A model generated the notes under the pieces. It had not been told where the DNA came from, did no database searches, and saw only the letters and a list, made by a program, of their open reading frames with translations. Made by a program: the position numbers and the translations under genes. This document shows, piece by piece, positions 1-8,825 of a stretch of 64,000 bases of DNA (positions within the stretch are counted from its first letter, which is position 1; each line of letters begins with the position of its first letter). Origin of the DNA: Ancylobacter lacus (GTDB lineage: Bacteria > Pseudomonadota > Alphaproteobacteria > Rhizobiales > Xanthobacteraceae). The stretch spans positions 62,001 to 126,000 of the forward strand of contig NZ_JAHBGE010000008.1 in assembly GCF_018390635.1 (NCBI RefSeq), read 5' to 3'.

Positions 1-1933
1 GGTGCAGCCCGGCAGCGTGGTGCGCTGGCAGTATCGGGTGAGGCTGGACGACCCCGCCGGGCTCCCCGCCTTCCTCGACGCGGTGAAGGCCGGCGCCCCG
101 CAGGCGGGCTTCGAGATCCGCAGCCGCGACGCCGCCGCTCCCCGGCTGGAGCGGGACGTGAACCGGTTCGCCCAGTACCTCACCCTGGTCGGGCTCACCG
201 CGCTGCTGGTCGGCGGGGTGGGGGTGGCCAATGCGGTGAAGAGCCATCTCGACGCCAAGCGGGCGGTGATCGCCACCTTCAAGTCGCTCGGCGCCACCGG
301 GGGCACGGTGTTCGCGATCTACCTGATCGAGGTCGGTCTCATCGCACTGATCGGCGTCCTCATCGGCCTCGGAATCGGCGCGACCATACCGTATGGCGTG
401 CTCTGGGCGGCAGGTTCCATGATACCCCTCGCCATCGAGCCGAGCGTGCAGCCGCTGGCGCTGCTGCTGGCGGTCGGCTACGGCCTGCTGGTGGCGCTGG
501 CCTTCGCGCTGTGGCCGCTGGGGCTCGCCCACGAGGTGCCGGTCTCGGCGCTGTTCCGCGACCGCACCGACCCCGGCCGCCGCCGTCCCCGCCTGCTTTA
601 TCAAACACTTGCCTATGGCGCGGCGGCCGCGCTGGCCGGGCTCGCGGTGTTCGCGGCGGAGGATCGGCGCATCGCGCTGTACTATCTCGTCGGCGCCGGC
701 AGCGTTCTGCTGGCGCTGCGGCTCGTCGCCTTCGGCCTCATGGCCCTCGCCCGCCGCCTGCCGCGCCCGCGCGCCACCGAGGCCCGGCTCGCCCTCGCCA
801 ACATCCACCGCCCCGGCGCCCTGACCCCGACCGTGGTCCTGTCGCTGGGCCTCGGCCTCACGCTGATCGTGACGCTCGCCCTCATCGACCGCAGCCTTAC
901 CCGGGAATTGACCGCAAACCTGCCGAATGAGGCCCCGAGTTTCTACTTCGTCGACGTTCAGAGCACGGAAGTCGACGATTTCACCCAATTTCTCGGAACG
1001 GAGGCGCCCGGCGCCAAGGTCGAGGTGGTGCCGATGCTGCGTGGCCGGCTGATCACCATGGGCGAGCGGGCGGTGGAGGACATCACCCCGCCGCCGGAAT
1101 TCGCCTGGGTCCTCTCCTCCGACCGCGGCATCACCTATGCCGACTCGCTGCCCGAGGGCTCCGCCCTGGCCGAAGGCACGTGGTGGGCGCCCGACTATGC
1201 CGGCCCGCCGCTGGTCTCCTTCGAGAAGGAGATTGCCGATGCTTTCGGTCTGAAGATCGGCGACAGCGTGGTGGTGAACGTGCTGGGCCGCCCGATCACC
1301 GCGAAAATCGCCAATCTGCGCCATGTCGACTGGGAAAGGCTGGCGATCAACTTCGTCATGGTGTTCTCGCCCAACACCTTCCGCGGCGCCCCCCACACCT
1401 CGCTCGCCACCCTCGCTCTGGCGCCCGGCGCCGATTCCGGGACCGCGGAGCGGCAGGTCGCGCGCGCCGTCGGCACCCGCTTTCCCGGGGTGACGGTGGT
1501 GCGGGTCAAGGATGCGCTGGCGCAGATCGGCGATATCGTCGGCCAGCTCCTGCTCGCCATCCGCGCCGCCAGCCTGGTGACGCTGGTGTCGAGCGTGCTC
1601 GTGCTGGCCGGCGCGCTGGCGGCGGGCCAGCAGCAAAGGGTCTACGACGCGGTGGTGCTGAAGACGCTCGGCGCGACCCGAGGTCGGCTTCTGCTCGCCT
1701 ATGGGCTGGAATACGCCGCCCTCGGCCTCGCCACCGCGCTGGTCGCCATCGCCGCCGGCTCGCTCGCCGCCTATGTCGTGGTCACCAGCGTGATGAAGAT
1801 CGGCTTCGCCTTTTCCGCCCCGGCCGCGCTGGGAGCGGTGGCGGCGGCACTGCTGCTGACCGTCGGCTTCGGCCTGATCGGCACATGGCGCGCTCTGGGG
1901 CAGAAGCCTGCACGCCTGTTGCGCAATCTGTGA
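1..1933 (+). CDS. FtsX-family ABC transporter permease (YbbP-like), 5' end missing
   Basis: The gene runs in from the left edge, so only the last ~643 codons are present; the GTG at base 2 is probably internal. The product alternates hydrophobic segments (about residues 60-80, 105-130, 150-170, 205-245, 275-295, then three near the C-terminus) with a periplasmic-type region at about 300-510. That is the two-FtsX-domain layout of large YbbP permeases, which work with a YbbA-like ATPase. The family is thought to extract lipoproteins or lysophospholipids from the inner membrane. No ATPase gene is visible here and it probably lies upstream. The family call is strong; the substrate is unknown. Confidence 0.85.
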   Translation, partial: VQPGSVVRWQYRVRLDDPAGLPAFLDAVKAGAPQAGFEIRSRDAAAPRLERDVNRFAQYLTLVGLTALLVGGVGVANAVKSHLDAKRAVIATFKSLGATGGTVFAIYLIEVGLIALIGVLIGLGIGATIPYGVLWAAGSMIPLAIEPSVQPLALLLAVGYGLLVALAFALWPLGLAHEVPVSALFRDRTDPGRRRPRLLYQTLAYGAAAALAGLAVFAAEDRRIALYYLVGAGSVLLALRLVAFGLMALARRLPRPRATEARLALANIHRPGALTPTVVLSLGLGLTLIVTLALIDRSLTRELTANLPNEAPSFYFVDVQSTEVDDFTQFLGTEAPGAKVEVVPMLRGRLITMGERAVEDITPPPEFAWVLSSDRGITYADSLPEGSALAEGTWWAPDYAGPPLVSFEKEIADAFGLKIGDSVVVNVLGRPITAKIANLRHVDWERLAINFVMVFSPNTFRGAPHTSLATLALAPGADSGTAERQVARAVGTRFPGVTVVRVKDALAQIGDIVGQLLLAIRAASLVTLVSSVLVLAGALAAGQQQRVYDAVVLKTLGATRGRLLLAYGLEYAALGLATALVAIAAGSLAAYVVVTSVMKIGFAFSAPAALGAVAAALLLTVGFGLIGTWRALGQKPARLLRNL

Positions 1934-2102
1934 CATACTGGGGTAGCAGGGGGGATCGCGCCTGACGTTGGGTCAATTCTGACGCAAAGTTCACTTGCGG
2001 CGTGATCCGGCCTTGCCCATATTCCTGAACGAAAACAGTCCATAGCTGCGGCATCCGGCCGACAGGAGGCTGTTTCGGGGAATTTCGAGAGGATCCGACA
2101 CG

Positions 2103-2894
2103 ATGTCCGACTATGATCGCAACGTCGCCGCCGCGCGGTTCGGCACCAGGGCGGCGCGGACGGAGGCCGCGATCGACCAGGGCCTCCGCTCGTATATGCT
2201 GAGCGTCTACAACTACATGACCCTCGGCCTCGCCATCACCGGCGCTGCGGCTCTGGGTATCTACATGCTCGCCGTGACCAACGATGCGAGCCAGGCGGCC
2301 GGCCAGGTGGCCGGCGGCATCATGCTGACGCAGTTCGGCTATGCGCTGTTCGTGAGCCCGCTGAAGTGGGTGGTGATGCTGGCCCCGCTGGGTGCGGTGT
2401 TCTTCCTCAGCTTCCGCATCAACAGCATGAGCGTATCCGCCGCGCAGCTGACCTTCTGGGTCTATGCCGCGCTCGTCGGCATTTCGCTCTCGACGATCTT
2501 CCTGGTCTATACCCACGCCAGCATCGTCCGGGTGTTCTTCATCACCGCGGCGTCGTTCGGCGCGCTGAGCCTGTATGGCTACACCACGCCGCGCAGCCTC
2601 TCGGGGATGGGCTCGTTCCTGATCATGGGCCTGTTCGGCATCATCATCGCGAGCCTGGTGAACATCTTCCTCGGCTCGTCGATGCTGCAGTTCGTCATCT
2701 CGGTGGTGGGCGTGCTGGTCTTCGCCGGCCTGACGGCCTACGACACCCAGCGCATCAAGGAGATGTATTTCGAGGGTGACGACACGCTCGTCGCCGGCCG
2801 CAAGGCCATCATGGGCGCGCTGACGCTCTATCTCGACTTCATCAACCTGTTCATGATGCTGCTGCAGCTCTTCGGCAATCGCAACAGCGACTGA
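2103..2894 (+). CDS. Bax inhibitor-1 / YccA family membrane protein
   Basis: 263 residues with a ~35-residue polar N-terminus followed by seven evenly spaced hydrophobic helices, ending in a short tail with a Y-L-D-F-I-N-L-F motif. This is the BI-1 (UPF0005) topology and the usual length. The family includes pH-sensitive Ca2+ leak channels and, in E. coli, YccA, which restrains FtsH. The gene stands alone behind a 169-bp leader and ends at a strong terminator. Its function in this organism is not known; the family assignment is secure. Confidence 0.92.
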   Translation: MSDYDRNVAAARFGTRAARTEAAIDQGLRSYMLSVYNYMTLGLAITGAAALGIYMLAVTNDASQAAGQVAGGIMLTQFGYALFVSPLKWVVMLAPLGAVFFLSFRINSMSVSAAQLTFWVYAALVGISLSTIFLVYTHASIVRVFFITAASFGALSLYGYTTPRSLSGMGSFLIMGLFGIIIASLVNIFLGSSMLQFVISVVGVLVFAGLTAYDTQRIKEMYFEGDDTLVAGRKAIMGALTLYLDFINLFMMLLQLFGNRNSD

Positions 2895-2927
2895 TCCCGC
2901 GTCGCTTGCGCCGTCACGATAGAAATG

Positions 2928-2956
2928 GGCCCCGGCACGTCGTGCCGGGGCCTTTT
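2928..2956 (+). terminator. Intrinsic terminator after the BI-1 gene
   Basis: A perfect GC-rich stem (GGCCCCGGCAC / GTGCCGGGGCC) with a three-base loop is followed by TTTT, 33 bp after the BI-1 stop codon. It also separates this unit from the opposing Cas2-like gene. Confidence 0.9.
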
Positions 2957-3001
2957 CATTGCCCGCGCCTGTGGGACACCCGTCTGCGGGAGTGCCTGCA
3001 G

Positions 3002-3268
3002 CTACCAGCGCAGATTTGCCTCGAGCCAGTAATTGACTTCGCGAGGCCCGAGGCCGCGATAGGGCATTTTCATCAAGGCGAGGTAGAGGCTGTCGCCGTC
3101 GTCGACGAAATCGCGCAGCCGGTCGAACAGATCCTCGTCGTTCTCCGTCGTGGCGACCGCGAAACTGCGCGAGGTGAGCTGCGTCCAGGGCGTCTGCTTG
3201 ATCGCGGCGACCAGCCCCGCTTCCCGATCGGGGTGGCCGACATCGTACGTCACGAGAAAAACAGCCAT
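3002..3268 (-). CDS. Small stand-alone Cas2/SinR-like protein
   Basis: 88 residues from the ATG at 3268. The N-terminus (MAVFLVTYDV) is a hydrophobic strand ending in Tyr-Asp, then comes a helix, a second strand (SRSFAVAT), a helix (DLFDRLRDFV) and a strand (DSLYLALM). It ends with P-Y-x-G-L and W-L-x-A-N-L. This is the ferredoxin-like pattern of small proteins usually annotated 'SinR family', which resemble Cas2. No other cas gene or repeat array is present, so a CRISPR role is unlikely. The same frame stays open upstream to 3661, but the DUF4239 gene occupies that DNA on the other strand. The function is unknown. Confidence 0.7.
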   Translation of the reverse strand: MAVFLVTYDVGHPDREAGLVAAIKQTPWTQLTSRSFAVATTENDEDLFDRLRDFVDDGDSLYLALMKMPYRGLGPREVNYWLEANLRW

Positions 3269-3434
3269 CGTTCCCTCAAAGAATGCGTAACGTGGCGGAA
3301 GGGAGCACAGCCTGTGCCATATCGCCACTGCAAGGACGACGTGCCTGCGCGGCACTCGTGACAATCCCTCCGGCCTTGCTCCATAGTGCCGGCGGCGCCA
3401 CACGGCGCACGTGTCCTTCTGGAGTTCGGCGCCG

Positions 3435-4190
3435 ATGGTGTCGCTGGTCATTGCCGCCGCTGTGTTCGTCAGCCTGCTGGTGGGCGCTTTCGTCGGCATC
3501 CTTGCCCGCAGCCGGCTGCCGCAGCACCATCTGAGCCGGGACAGCCTCGACGTCGTCGCCATCGCCATGGGCATGGTGGCGGCCATCACCTCCGTGGTGC
3601 TCGGGCTGCTGATCGCGTCGGTGAAGGAATCGTTCGACCAGGTGCAGGGCGATGTGCGCACGTTCGCGGTGCAGTCGATCCTTCTCGACGAGGCGCTGCA
3701 GCCCTTCGGTCCTTCGGCCGATACGGCCCGCGCGGCGCTGGTTCGCGAGATGGAGGTCGTGCTGCGCGATCAGTTCGGGCAGATGGAACGGCTGGACGAC
3801 ACCCGATCGGCCCTGACCGGCGCGATGATCGCGCTCGGCGGCGCCCTCAATGCGCTGCAGCCGTCAAACGTCACCCAGGAACAGTCCATCGCCAATGCGC
3901 GCTCGGCGTATAACCAGCTCATCCAGTTGCGCTGGACGGTGGTGGAGCAGCGTAACGGCAGCATTTCGCCGATACTCCTCATCGTCATCGTGAGCTGGAT
4001 CGCCATCGTCTTCTTCAGCTTCGGCCTTGCGGCGCCGCCGAATGGCACGCTGATCGCGACCTATGTGCTGTGTGCGTGGTGCATCGCGGCCTGCATTTTC
4101 GTGCTGGTCGAGATGGACCGGCCGCTGGACGGCCTGATCCGCATCGATCCCTCGCCCCTGTCGGATGCACTGGTACGGGTGCGCGGCTGA
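3435..4190 (+). CDS. DUF4239 (bestrophin-like) membrane protein
   Basis: A 251-residue protein with two N-terminal hydrophobic helices, a central amphipathic region of about 130 residues (roughly 60-185) and two C-terminal hydrophobic helices. This is the layout of DUF4239 'bestrophin-like' proteins. The frame also allows a GTG at 3411, but GGAG at 3421-3424 sits 10 bases before the ATG at 3435, so I prefer the later start. It diverges from the Cas2-like gene and lies 72 bp before the methyltransferase gene on the same strand. Ion conduction is only suggested by the family name. Confidence 0.72.
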   Translation: MVSLVIAAAVFVSLLVGAFVGILARSRLPQHHLSRDSLDVVAIAMGMVAAITSVVLGLLIASVKESFDQVQGDVRTFAVQSILLDEALQPFGPSADTARAALVREMEVVLRDQFGQMERLDDTRSALTGAMIALGGALNALQPSNVTQEQSIANARSAYNQLIQLRWTVVEQRNGSISPILLIVIVSWIAIVFFSFGLAAPPNGTLIATYVLCAWCIAACIFVLVEMDRPLDGLIRIDPSPLSDALVRVRG

Positions 4191-4262
4191 GCGGACCCCC
4201 CTTGTCGCGGCCACGGCGGCGGTGCCACGATGATGCGCGACCGTTCGCCGGAGGGGCCGATC

Positions 4263-5336
4263 ATGACCATGCGCCGGCCCGGCCGCCCGGCTCCCATGCT
4301 GGGCGGCGGATTCTACAACCGGCACTCGCGGCTGCAGTCCGGCGGCAGCGCCTTTGCCCTGCCGATGATCGCGCCGGCCATCGCCGGCCTTCCGCAGCCT
4401 CTCGGTGTGCCGGCCGTCATCGCGGATTACGGTTGCGCCCAGGGGGGCAATTCCCTGCAGCCGGTCGGCCTCGCCGTTGCCGCGCTGCGCGAGAGGATCG
4501 ATGCCGAGGCGCCGGTGTGCGTGGTGCATGTCGACCAGCCCGACAATGACTTCGCCACCTTGTTCCATCTCATCGAGGAACATGAGGCGAGCTATCGCCG
4601 GGTCAGTCCCCGGGTGTTCGCCTCGGCGGTGGGCCGCAGCCATTTCGAGCAGGTGCTGCCCGATGACACCGTGAGCTTCGGCTGGTGCGCCTTCGCGGTC
4701 CACTGGCTCAGCCGCGCGCCTGTCAGCGCCGCGGGCCATCTCTGGGGGCGGATGGCGCCGCCGCCGATCCGCACCGCGCTCGCAGCGCAGTCGGCGGAGG
4801 ACTGGCGGACGTTTCTGCGCTGCCGGGCGCGGGAATTGCGGTCCGGCGCCGCCCTGCTCGTGGTCCAGCCGACGGTGGAGGACGAGGCGGCGACCACCTT
4901 TCCGGTGATGATGGCCGCGGCACAGGCGCAGATCGAGGCGCTGGCGGCCTCGGGCGTGTTACGTCCGGCCGAGCGCGAGCGGCTGACGGTGTGGCTGTTC
5001 GAGCGCACGCCGGAGGCGATCCGCGCACCCTTCGCGGCGGGGGACGTCGCTGGGCTGGCCCTCGTCGAGGAGCGGCTGGACCGCCGGCCGGACCCTTACT
5101 GGGCGGCGTATCGGGAAAATGGCGATGCCGCCGCGCTCGCGGCCGGGCAGATCGGCTTTATCCGGGCGGCTTTCGGCCCCTCGCTGCTGGCCGCCCTCGA
5201 TGCCGACCGCAGCGCGAGCGAGCGGGAGGGCATTCTGTCGGACCTGCTGTCGGGCCTTGAAGCCGGCATGGCGGCTTCCCCCAGCGCGCTGCTGGAGCCG
5301 CTGACGGTGCATGCCGGGCTGATCGTGAAACGCTAG
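4263..5336 (+). CDS. SABATH-type SAM-dependent carboxyl methyltransferase
   Basis: 357 residues. SABATH hallmarks are in the right order: F-Y-N-R-H-S-R-L-Q (residues 17-25), the SAM-binding ADYGCAQGGNS (54-64), DQPDNDF (91-97) and SFGWCAFAVHWLSRAP (138-153), equivalent to the family's S-S-x-S-L-H-W-L-S element. The family (Methyltransf_7) methylates carboxyl groups of small acids using S-adenosylmethionine; plant members make methyl salicylate or jasmonate. The start at 4263 is fixed by GGAGGGG at 4250-4256. An ATG at 4230 lacks such a site. The gene ends 4 bp from the 3' end of the opposing tRNA. The substrate cannot be read from the sequence. Confidence 0.82.
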   Translation: MTMRRPGRPAPMLGGGFYNRHSRLQSGGSAFALPMIAPAIAGLPQPLGVPAVIADYGCAQGGNSLQPVGLAVAALRERIDAEAPVCVVHVDQPDNDFATLFHLIEEHEASYRRVSPRVFASAVGRSHFEQVLPDDTVSFGWCAFAVHWLSRAPVSAAGHLWGRMAPPPIRTALAAQSAEDWRTFLRCRARELRSGAALLVVQPTVEDEAATTFPVMMAAAQAQIEALAASGVLRPAERERLTVWLFERTPEAIRAPFAAGDVAGLALVEERLDRRPDPYWAAYRENGDAAALAAGQIGFIRAAFGPSLLAALDADRSASEREGILSDLLSGLEAGMAASPSALLEPLTVHAGLIVKR

Positions 5337-5340
5337 AGTG

Positions 5341-5416
5341 TGGTGCCCCAAGACGGATTCGAACCGCCGACCTACTATTTACGAAACAGTTGCTCTACCG
5401 GCTGAGCTATTGGGGC
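5341..5416 (-). tRNA. tRNA-Thr (anticodon CGT)
   Basis: On the minus strand a 76-base cloverleaf folds with acceptor stem GCCCCAA/TTGGGGC. The anticodon arm is ACTGT-TTCGTAA-ATAGT, with anticodon CGT reading ACG (Thr). The T arm is GGCGG-TTCGAAT-CCGTC, followed by discriminator A and an encoded CCA. All stems pair. Confidence 0.96.
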
Positions 5417-5644
5417 ATTTCCACATCGGTACGACCTGAAAGGCCGTTTGCCGTCGTCGGCACCCGCTGGTGCGTCGGTCCGGCCGCGCCGACGGGTCCC
5501 CGCGGCGCGGCCCTTCTGTAACCGCGAAGCGCCGGCATTTCAAGCCGGTGCCGGCAGGCCATCGCCACCCCGGCGCAAGCCCCGGTGTGGCGGTGGCGCC
5601 GGCCTTGGCCCCAGCGCCGCACCGCCCGCCGGCGCGGCGTCGCC

Positions 5645-6634
5645 TCAGCCCCAGGGGCCTCGGCGCGGCGCGGTGCGGCCCGCCGTGGCGCGCCCCCAGG
5701 CACCCGACCGGGTCTGCGGCCCGCCGCCGCCCCAGGGGCCGGCCGGCGCGTCGCCAGCGGTTGAGCCGTCGCTCCAGCCCCCCGCAGCGCCGCCTCGTTC
5801 GGCGAGGGCACGCAGCGCGGCGATGCGGTTTTCGGTGGCGGGGTGGGTGGAGAACAGGTTGTCCATCCGCTCGCCAGAAAGCGGATTGATGATGAACATG
5901 TGGGCGGTGGCGGGATTGTGCTCGGCCGCCATGTTCGGCACCTGGTGAGCGGCATTGGCAATGCGCGCCAGCGCCGAGGCGAGCCAGAGCGGCTGGCCGC
6001 AGATCTCGGCCCCCAGCTTGTCGGCCTCGTATTCGCGCGAGCGCGACACCGCCATCTGCACGACCATCGCCGCCAGCGGCGCCAGCACCATCATCAGGAG
6101 GGTGCCGATCATGCCGAAGGGCTGGTTGTTGTCGCGGTTGCCACCGAAGAACATGCCGAAATTCGCCAGCATGGAGATCGCGCCCGCCAGCGTGGCGGTG
6201 ATCGTCATGGTCAGCGTGTCGTGATTCTTGATGTGGGCGAGCTCATGGGCCATCACGCCCGCCACTTCCTCGCGGGAGAGGGAGTTGAGCAGGCCGGTGG
6301 TCGCGGCCACCGCGGCATTGCGCGGGTTGCGGCCGGTGGCGAAGGCGTTGGGCTGGGGGTTATCCATGATGTAGACGCGCGGCATCGGCAGATCGGCCCG
6401 GCGGGCGAGATCCTCGATCATGCCGACGAACTCGGGCGCGCTGGAGCGATCCACCGGACGTGCCCCATACATCGAGAGCACCATGCGGTCGGAATTCCAG
6501 TAGCTGAAGACGTTCATGCCCGCCGCGACGATGAGCGCGATCACCATGCCGCCCTGCCCGCCGATCATGAAGCCGACGCCCATGAAGAGCGCGGTCATGC
6601 CTGCCAGCAATATCGCCGTTCGCATGTAGTTCAT
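5645..6634 (-). CDS. htpX: Membrane zinc metalloprotease HtpX (M48)
   Basis: 329 residues from the ATG at 6634, which has GGAGG directly upstream. Two N-terminal membrane helices (about 5-25 and 28-46) precede the zinc motif H130-E-L-A-H134. Two more hydrophobic helices and the distal SREYEAD glutamate ligand follow. HtpX degrades misfolded inner-membrane proteins in parallel with FtsH. The last ~50 residues (about 279-329) form a Gly/Trp/Pro/Arg-rich low-complexity tail that I do not expect in typical HtpX of about 290-310 residues. The gene diverges from the SDHAF4-like gene over a 128-bp shared promoter region. Confidence 0.96.
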   Translation of the reverse strand: MNYMRTAILLAGMTALFMGVGFMIGGQGGMVIALIVAAGMNVFSYWNSDRMVLSMYGARPVDRSSAPEFVGMIEDLARRADLPMPRVYIMDNPQPNAFATGRNPRNAAVAATTGLLNSLSREEVAGVMAHELAHIKNHDTLTMTITATLAGAISMLANFGMFFGGNRDNNQPFGMIGTLLMMVLAPLAAMVVQMAVSRSREYEADKLGAEICGQPLWLASALARIANAAHQVPNMAAEHNPATAHMFIINPLSGERMDNLFSTHPATENRIAALRALAERGGAAGGWSDGSTAGDAPAGPWGGGGPQTRSGAWGRATAGRTAPRRGPWG

Positions 6635-6762
6635 TGGGTCCTCCGGCTTGCGCCGACCGGCCGGCGCGCCGAAATTAGGATGGGAAGAAGGCGGGGCTTC
6701 CGCAAGGGTTCCGCCTTCCCCAACGTTATGACACTCCGCCGTGCCCATGCTGTGAGCGAGCC

Positions 6763-6975
6763 ATGACCGACGAAAATCCTGTTGCCGAAGGCGTCCCGGT
6801 GCGGACGCGGCTTTTGAGCCCGGCGGCGCAGCGCGCCCTCGCCGAGGCCGCCGCCCGACGTGCGGCCCGCGACCGCGAGGAAAGCGTCCCCGCCCGCGAG
6901 ATCAACGGGCGGGATGGGCCGGAGCCGGTGCGCTATGGCGATTGGGAGGTGAAGGGTATCGCCTCGGATTTCTGA
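6763..6975 (+). CDS. DUF1674 / SDHAF4-like succinate dehydrogenase assembly factor
   Basis: 70 residues with a charged Ala/Arg-rich N-terminal half and the diagnostic C-terminus G-P-E-P-x-R-Y-G-D-W-E-x-K-G-x-x-S-D-F. This is the hallmark of DUF1674, the bacterial counterpart of mitochondrial SDHAF4/Sdh8. That factor binds flavinylated SdhA and aids assembly of succinate dehydrogenase in the cytoplasm. The gene lies head to head with htpX and tail to tail with the TerB gene (41 bp). No sdh genes are in the window. Confidence 0.88.
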   Translation: MTDENPVAEGVPVRTRLLSPAAQRALAEAAARRAARDREESVPAREINGRDGPEPVRYGDWEVKGIASDF

Positions 6976-7016
6976 GGTCGGCCCATGTGGCGGCGGTCGG
7001 CCTGGGCGGCGGTGGC

Positions 7017-7490
7017 TCAGACCTCGTCGGCCTCGCCGTCGTCGAAGGCGTCGCGCACCCGCTTGCGGATCTCCACCCGGTCGCGCGAGGCGACATTCAG
7101 CAGTTCCGCCGCCCGCCAGACCAGATTGTCCTCGAACTCGGTCAGCCCGCCATCGGCAAAGGCGACCTCGAACATCATCTCGACGATGCGGCGGCGGCCC
7201 TCCTCGTCCAGCGCGCGGTTCAGCACGCTGGTGAAGCTGTAGAGGTCCACCGCTTCGGCATCGCGGGCGATCGCCGATTCCACCAGCTCGGCGGCCTCGG
7301 CCGGACCGAGGCTGAAGCGCGCGGCGAGGATGCGGCGCAGCTTTTCCATTTCCTGCGCGCCGACCACGCCGTCGATGGTCACGACATGCACCAGCAGTGC
7401 CGCTGCGGCGAGACGGTAGTCGGTGTCGACGAAGGTCTCGCGGTGCCCGCCGGCGATCTCGGCGATGAAATCGGTCAGGGTGCGCAGCAT
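7017..7490 (-). CDS. TerB-family (tellurite resistance B-like) protein
   Basis: 157 residues, all helical in appearance. The acidic pattern D-T-D-Y-R-L-A-A-A-A-L-L-V-H-V-V-T-I-D-G near residues 22-41 and the repeat A-F-A-D-G-G-L-T-E-F-E near 120-130 match the paired metal-binding-like segments of TerB domains. It is a single-domain, soluble member. The domain is known from tellurite-resistance and phage-related loci, but no other ter gene is present. The biochemical role is unknown. Confidence 0.83.
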   Translation of the reverse strand: MLRTLTDFIAEIAGGHRETFVDTDYRLAAAALLVHVVTIDGVVGAQEMEKLRRILAARFSLGPAEAAELVESAIARDAEAVDLYSFTSVLNRALDEEGRRRIVEMMFEVAFADGGLTEFEDNLVWRAAELLNVASRDRVEIRKRVRDAFDDGEADEV

Positions 7491-7623
7491 GGCTGGGCTC
7501 GTATCCTCGCGGCGGCGCGGTGTGCGGGCGATGGGTGGTCGCTGATGATCGGGAGGCGGCCGGGAAGGCCACGCCAGCTTGGGTTAGCTGAAAGCCGCCA
7601 AAGGCGCAACGGCCGCCGGACGC

Positions 7624-7659
7624 AAAGAAATCCCGGCGGCACCGAGGGAGCCGCCGGGA
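7624..7659 (-). terminator. Intrinsic terminator of the gntR gene
   Basis: A perfect 10-bp stem (TCCCGGCGGC, 7631-7640, with GCCGCCGGGA, 7650-7659) has a nine-base loop. On the minus strand it is followed by TTTCTTT (7624-7630). It lies 28 bp beyond the gntR stop codon. Confidence 0.82.
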
Positions 7660-7687
7660 GAGTCGAGAGAGTGCGGGCCGCTGTCGG

Positions 7688-8407
7688 TCAGCTCAGATAG
7701 TCGGCGTGGCGGGCGACATGATCGGCAAGACCCAGCGCGTGCATCTTCACCAGTGTCTCGGCGCGCTCGGTGTCGCGCGCCTCCAGCGCCTGGATGATGG
7801 CGAGGTGATCCTGGATGGAGCGGGCCACCCGGTCGTTCTCGCCGATCGTCTTGCGCCGGATCATGCGCATATGGGTGAAGAGATTTTCGGCGAGGTTCAC
7901 CAATATCCCGTTGCCGCCCATGGCGATGATGGTCTGGTGGAACTGGATGTTTATCTCGGAATATTCGTCGAGCTTGGCGTGGAGCGTGCCGTCTTCGAAG
8001 GTCGTGAACATCTCCCGGAGACGGGAAATCTCCTCATCCGTGGAGTGCAGCGTGATGAGGCGGGCGGCCAGTCCTTCCAGCGCCGCCCAGACCTGGATCA
8101 TCTCGATGACTTCGCGCCGGGTCTTGCGCACGACATAGATGCCCCGGCGGGGAACCGAATGGACGAAGCCCTCGCGTTCGAGCTGGGCCATGGCTTCGCG
8201 CACCGGCGTGCGGCTGACACCGAGGCTTTGCGCCAGCTGGCGCTCGTCGAGGCGAACCTCGTGGGGCTGGTCGTAGATGTTGAGCGAGACGATGACCTCC
8301 TTCAGCGCGCTGTAGGCGCGGTTCTTGAAGGTCGAGGTATCCTCCAGCGGCGCCACCGCCAGTTTCGGCGCTCCTGGCAGGCGGCGGATCTGCGGATCAA
8401 AGCTCAT
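7688..8407 (-). CDS. GntR/FCD transcriptional regulator next to tctCBA
   Basis: 239 residues. An N-terminal winged helix-turn-helix spans about residues 28-95, with the GntR signature LAQSLGVSRTPVREAMAQLE and the wing element R-R-G-I-Y-V. An all-helical FCD ligand domain follows (about 105-235) with scattered His/Asp residues suitable for metal and carboxylate binding. FCD regulators usually sense organic acids. It is the last gene in the same direction as tctC-tctB-tctA, 418 bp after tctA, so it plausibly controls that uptake system. The ligand is unknown. Confidence 0.9.
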   Translation of the reverse strand: MSFDPQIRRLPGAPKLAVAPLEDTSTFKNRAYSALKEVIVSLNIYDQPHEVRLDERQLAQSLGVSRTPVREAMAQLEREGFVHSVPRRGIYVVRKTRREVIEMIQVWAALEGLAARLITLHSTDEEISRLREMFTTFEDGTLHAKLDEYSEINIQFHQTIIAMGGNGILVNLAENLFTHMRMIRRKTIGENDRVARSIQDHLAIIQALEARDTERAETLVKMHALGLADHVARHADYLS

Positions 8408-8825
8408 GGAGCGCTCTCCCGTTCGGGAAGGCCGGCAGCGTGGCGGACGACGTCGGGGATCTTGTGCCGGCCGTGGCGCGGGTATCGGCGGGTGCCGTTA
8501 GCCTCGCGCCCGTTCGCCCGGGCCATTCCGCCGGTGAGTAGGGTGATGAGATGGACCATTCGCGTTTCCTCCCGAACCCGGAATCTATGTGGACGGGCGC
8601 CTTGCCGGCGGATCGCATTCTGCGGCGTCCGTCCGACACGGCAAGCCGTGTCTCCGAATGCCCGAGCTCCGCTCTCCGGGGAGGGTGAGGGATCGGGTGA
8701 TGGCCTGGGCCGCTCACCGGGCAGAAGCCCCCGCCGCGCCGGCTGGGCCGGTACGGCGGGGGCTTGTCGAGGTCGAGGCCGCCGCTGCCTGCGCGGCGAT
8801 GGCCTCGTTCACGGTGCCGGCAGTG
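8408..8825. other. Intergenic gap between tctA and gntR
   Basis: 418 bp without a convincing gene. It contains the hairpin listed at 8725-8765. A short open frame on the minus strand (about 8557 to 8406) would overlap the gntR start as ATGA, but its composition is unremarkable and I do not call it. Confidence 0.5.
8725..8765 (-). terminator. Stem-loop 60 bp downstream of tctA
   Basis: A perfect 12-bp stem (AAGCCCCCGCCG, 8725-8736, with CGGCGGGGGCTT, 8754-8765) encloses 17 bases that can form a smaller CCGG stem. No T-run follows on the tctA strand, so it may end or stabilise the tctCBA transcript rather than act as a classical terminator. Confidence 0.55.

Noticed and set aside
3002-3268. 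CRISPR-Cas locus suggested by the Cas2-like protein
   Set aside because: No repeats, spacers, cas1 or effector genes are present in the window.
5341-5416. tRNA-Thr as an integration (att) site for a mobile element
   Set aside because: No integrase, no duplicated tRNA 3' end and no compositional break next to it were seen.
8406-8557. Short minus-strand frame overlapping the gntR start
   Set aside because: The ATGA overlap looks like coupling, but the ~50-residue product is Arg-rich with no family resemblance and no clear ribosome-binding site.
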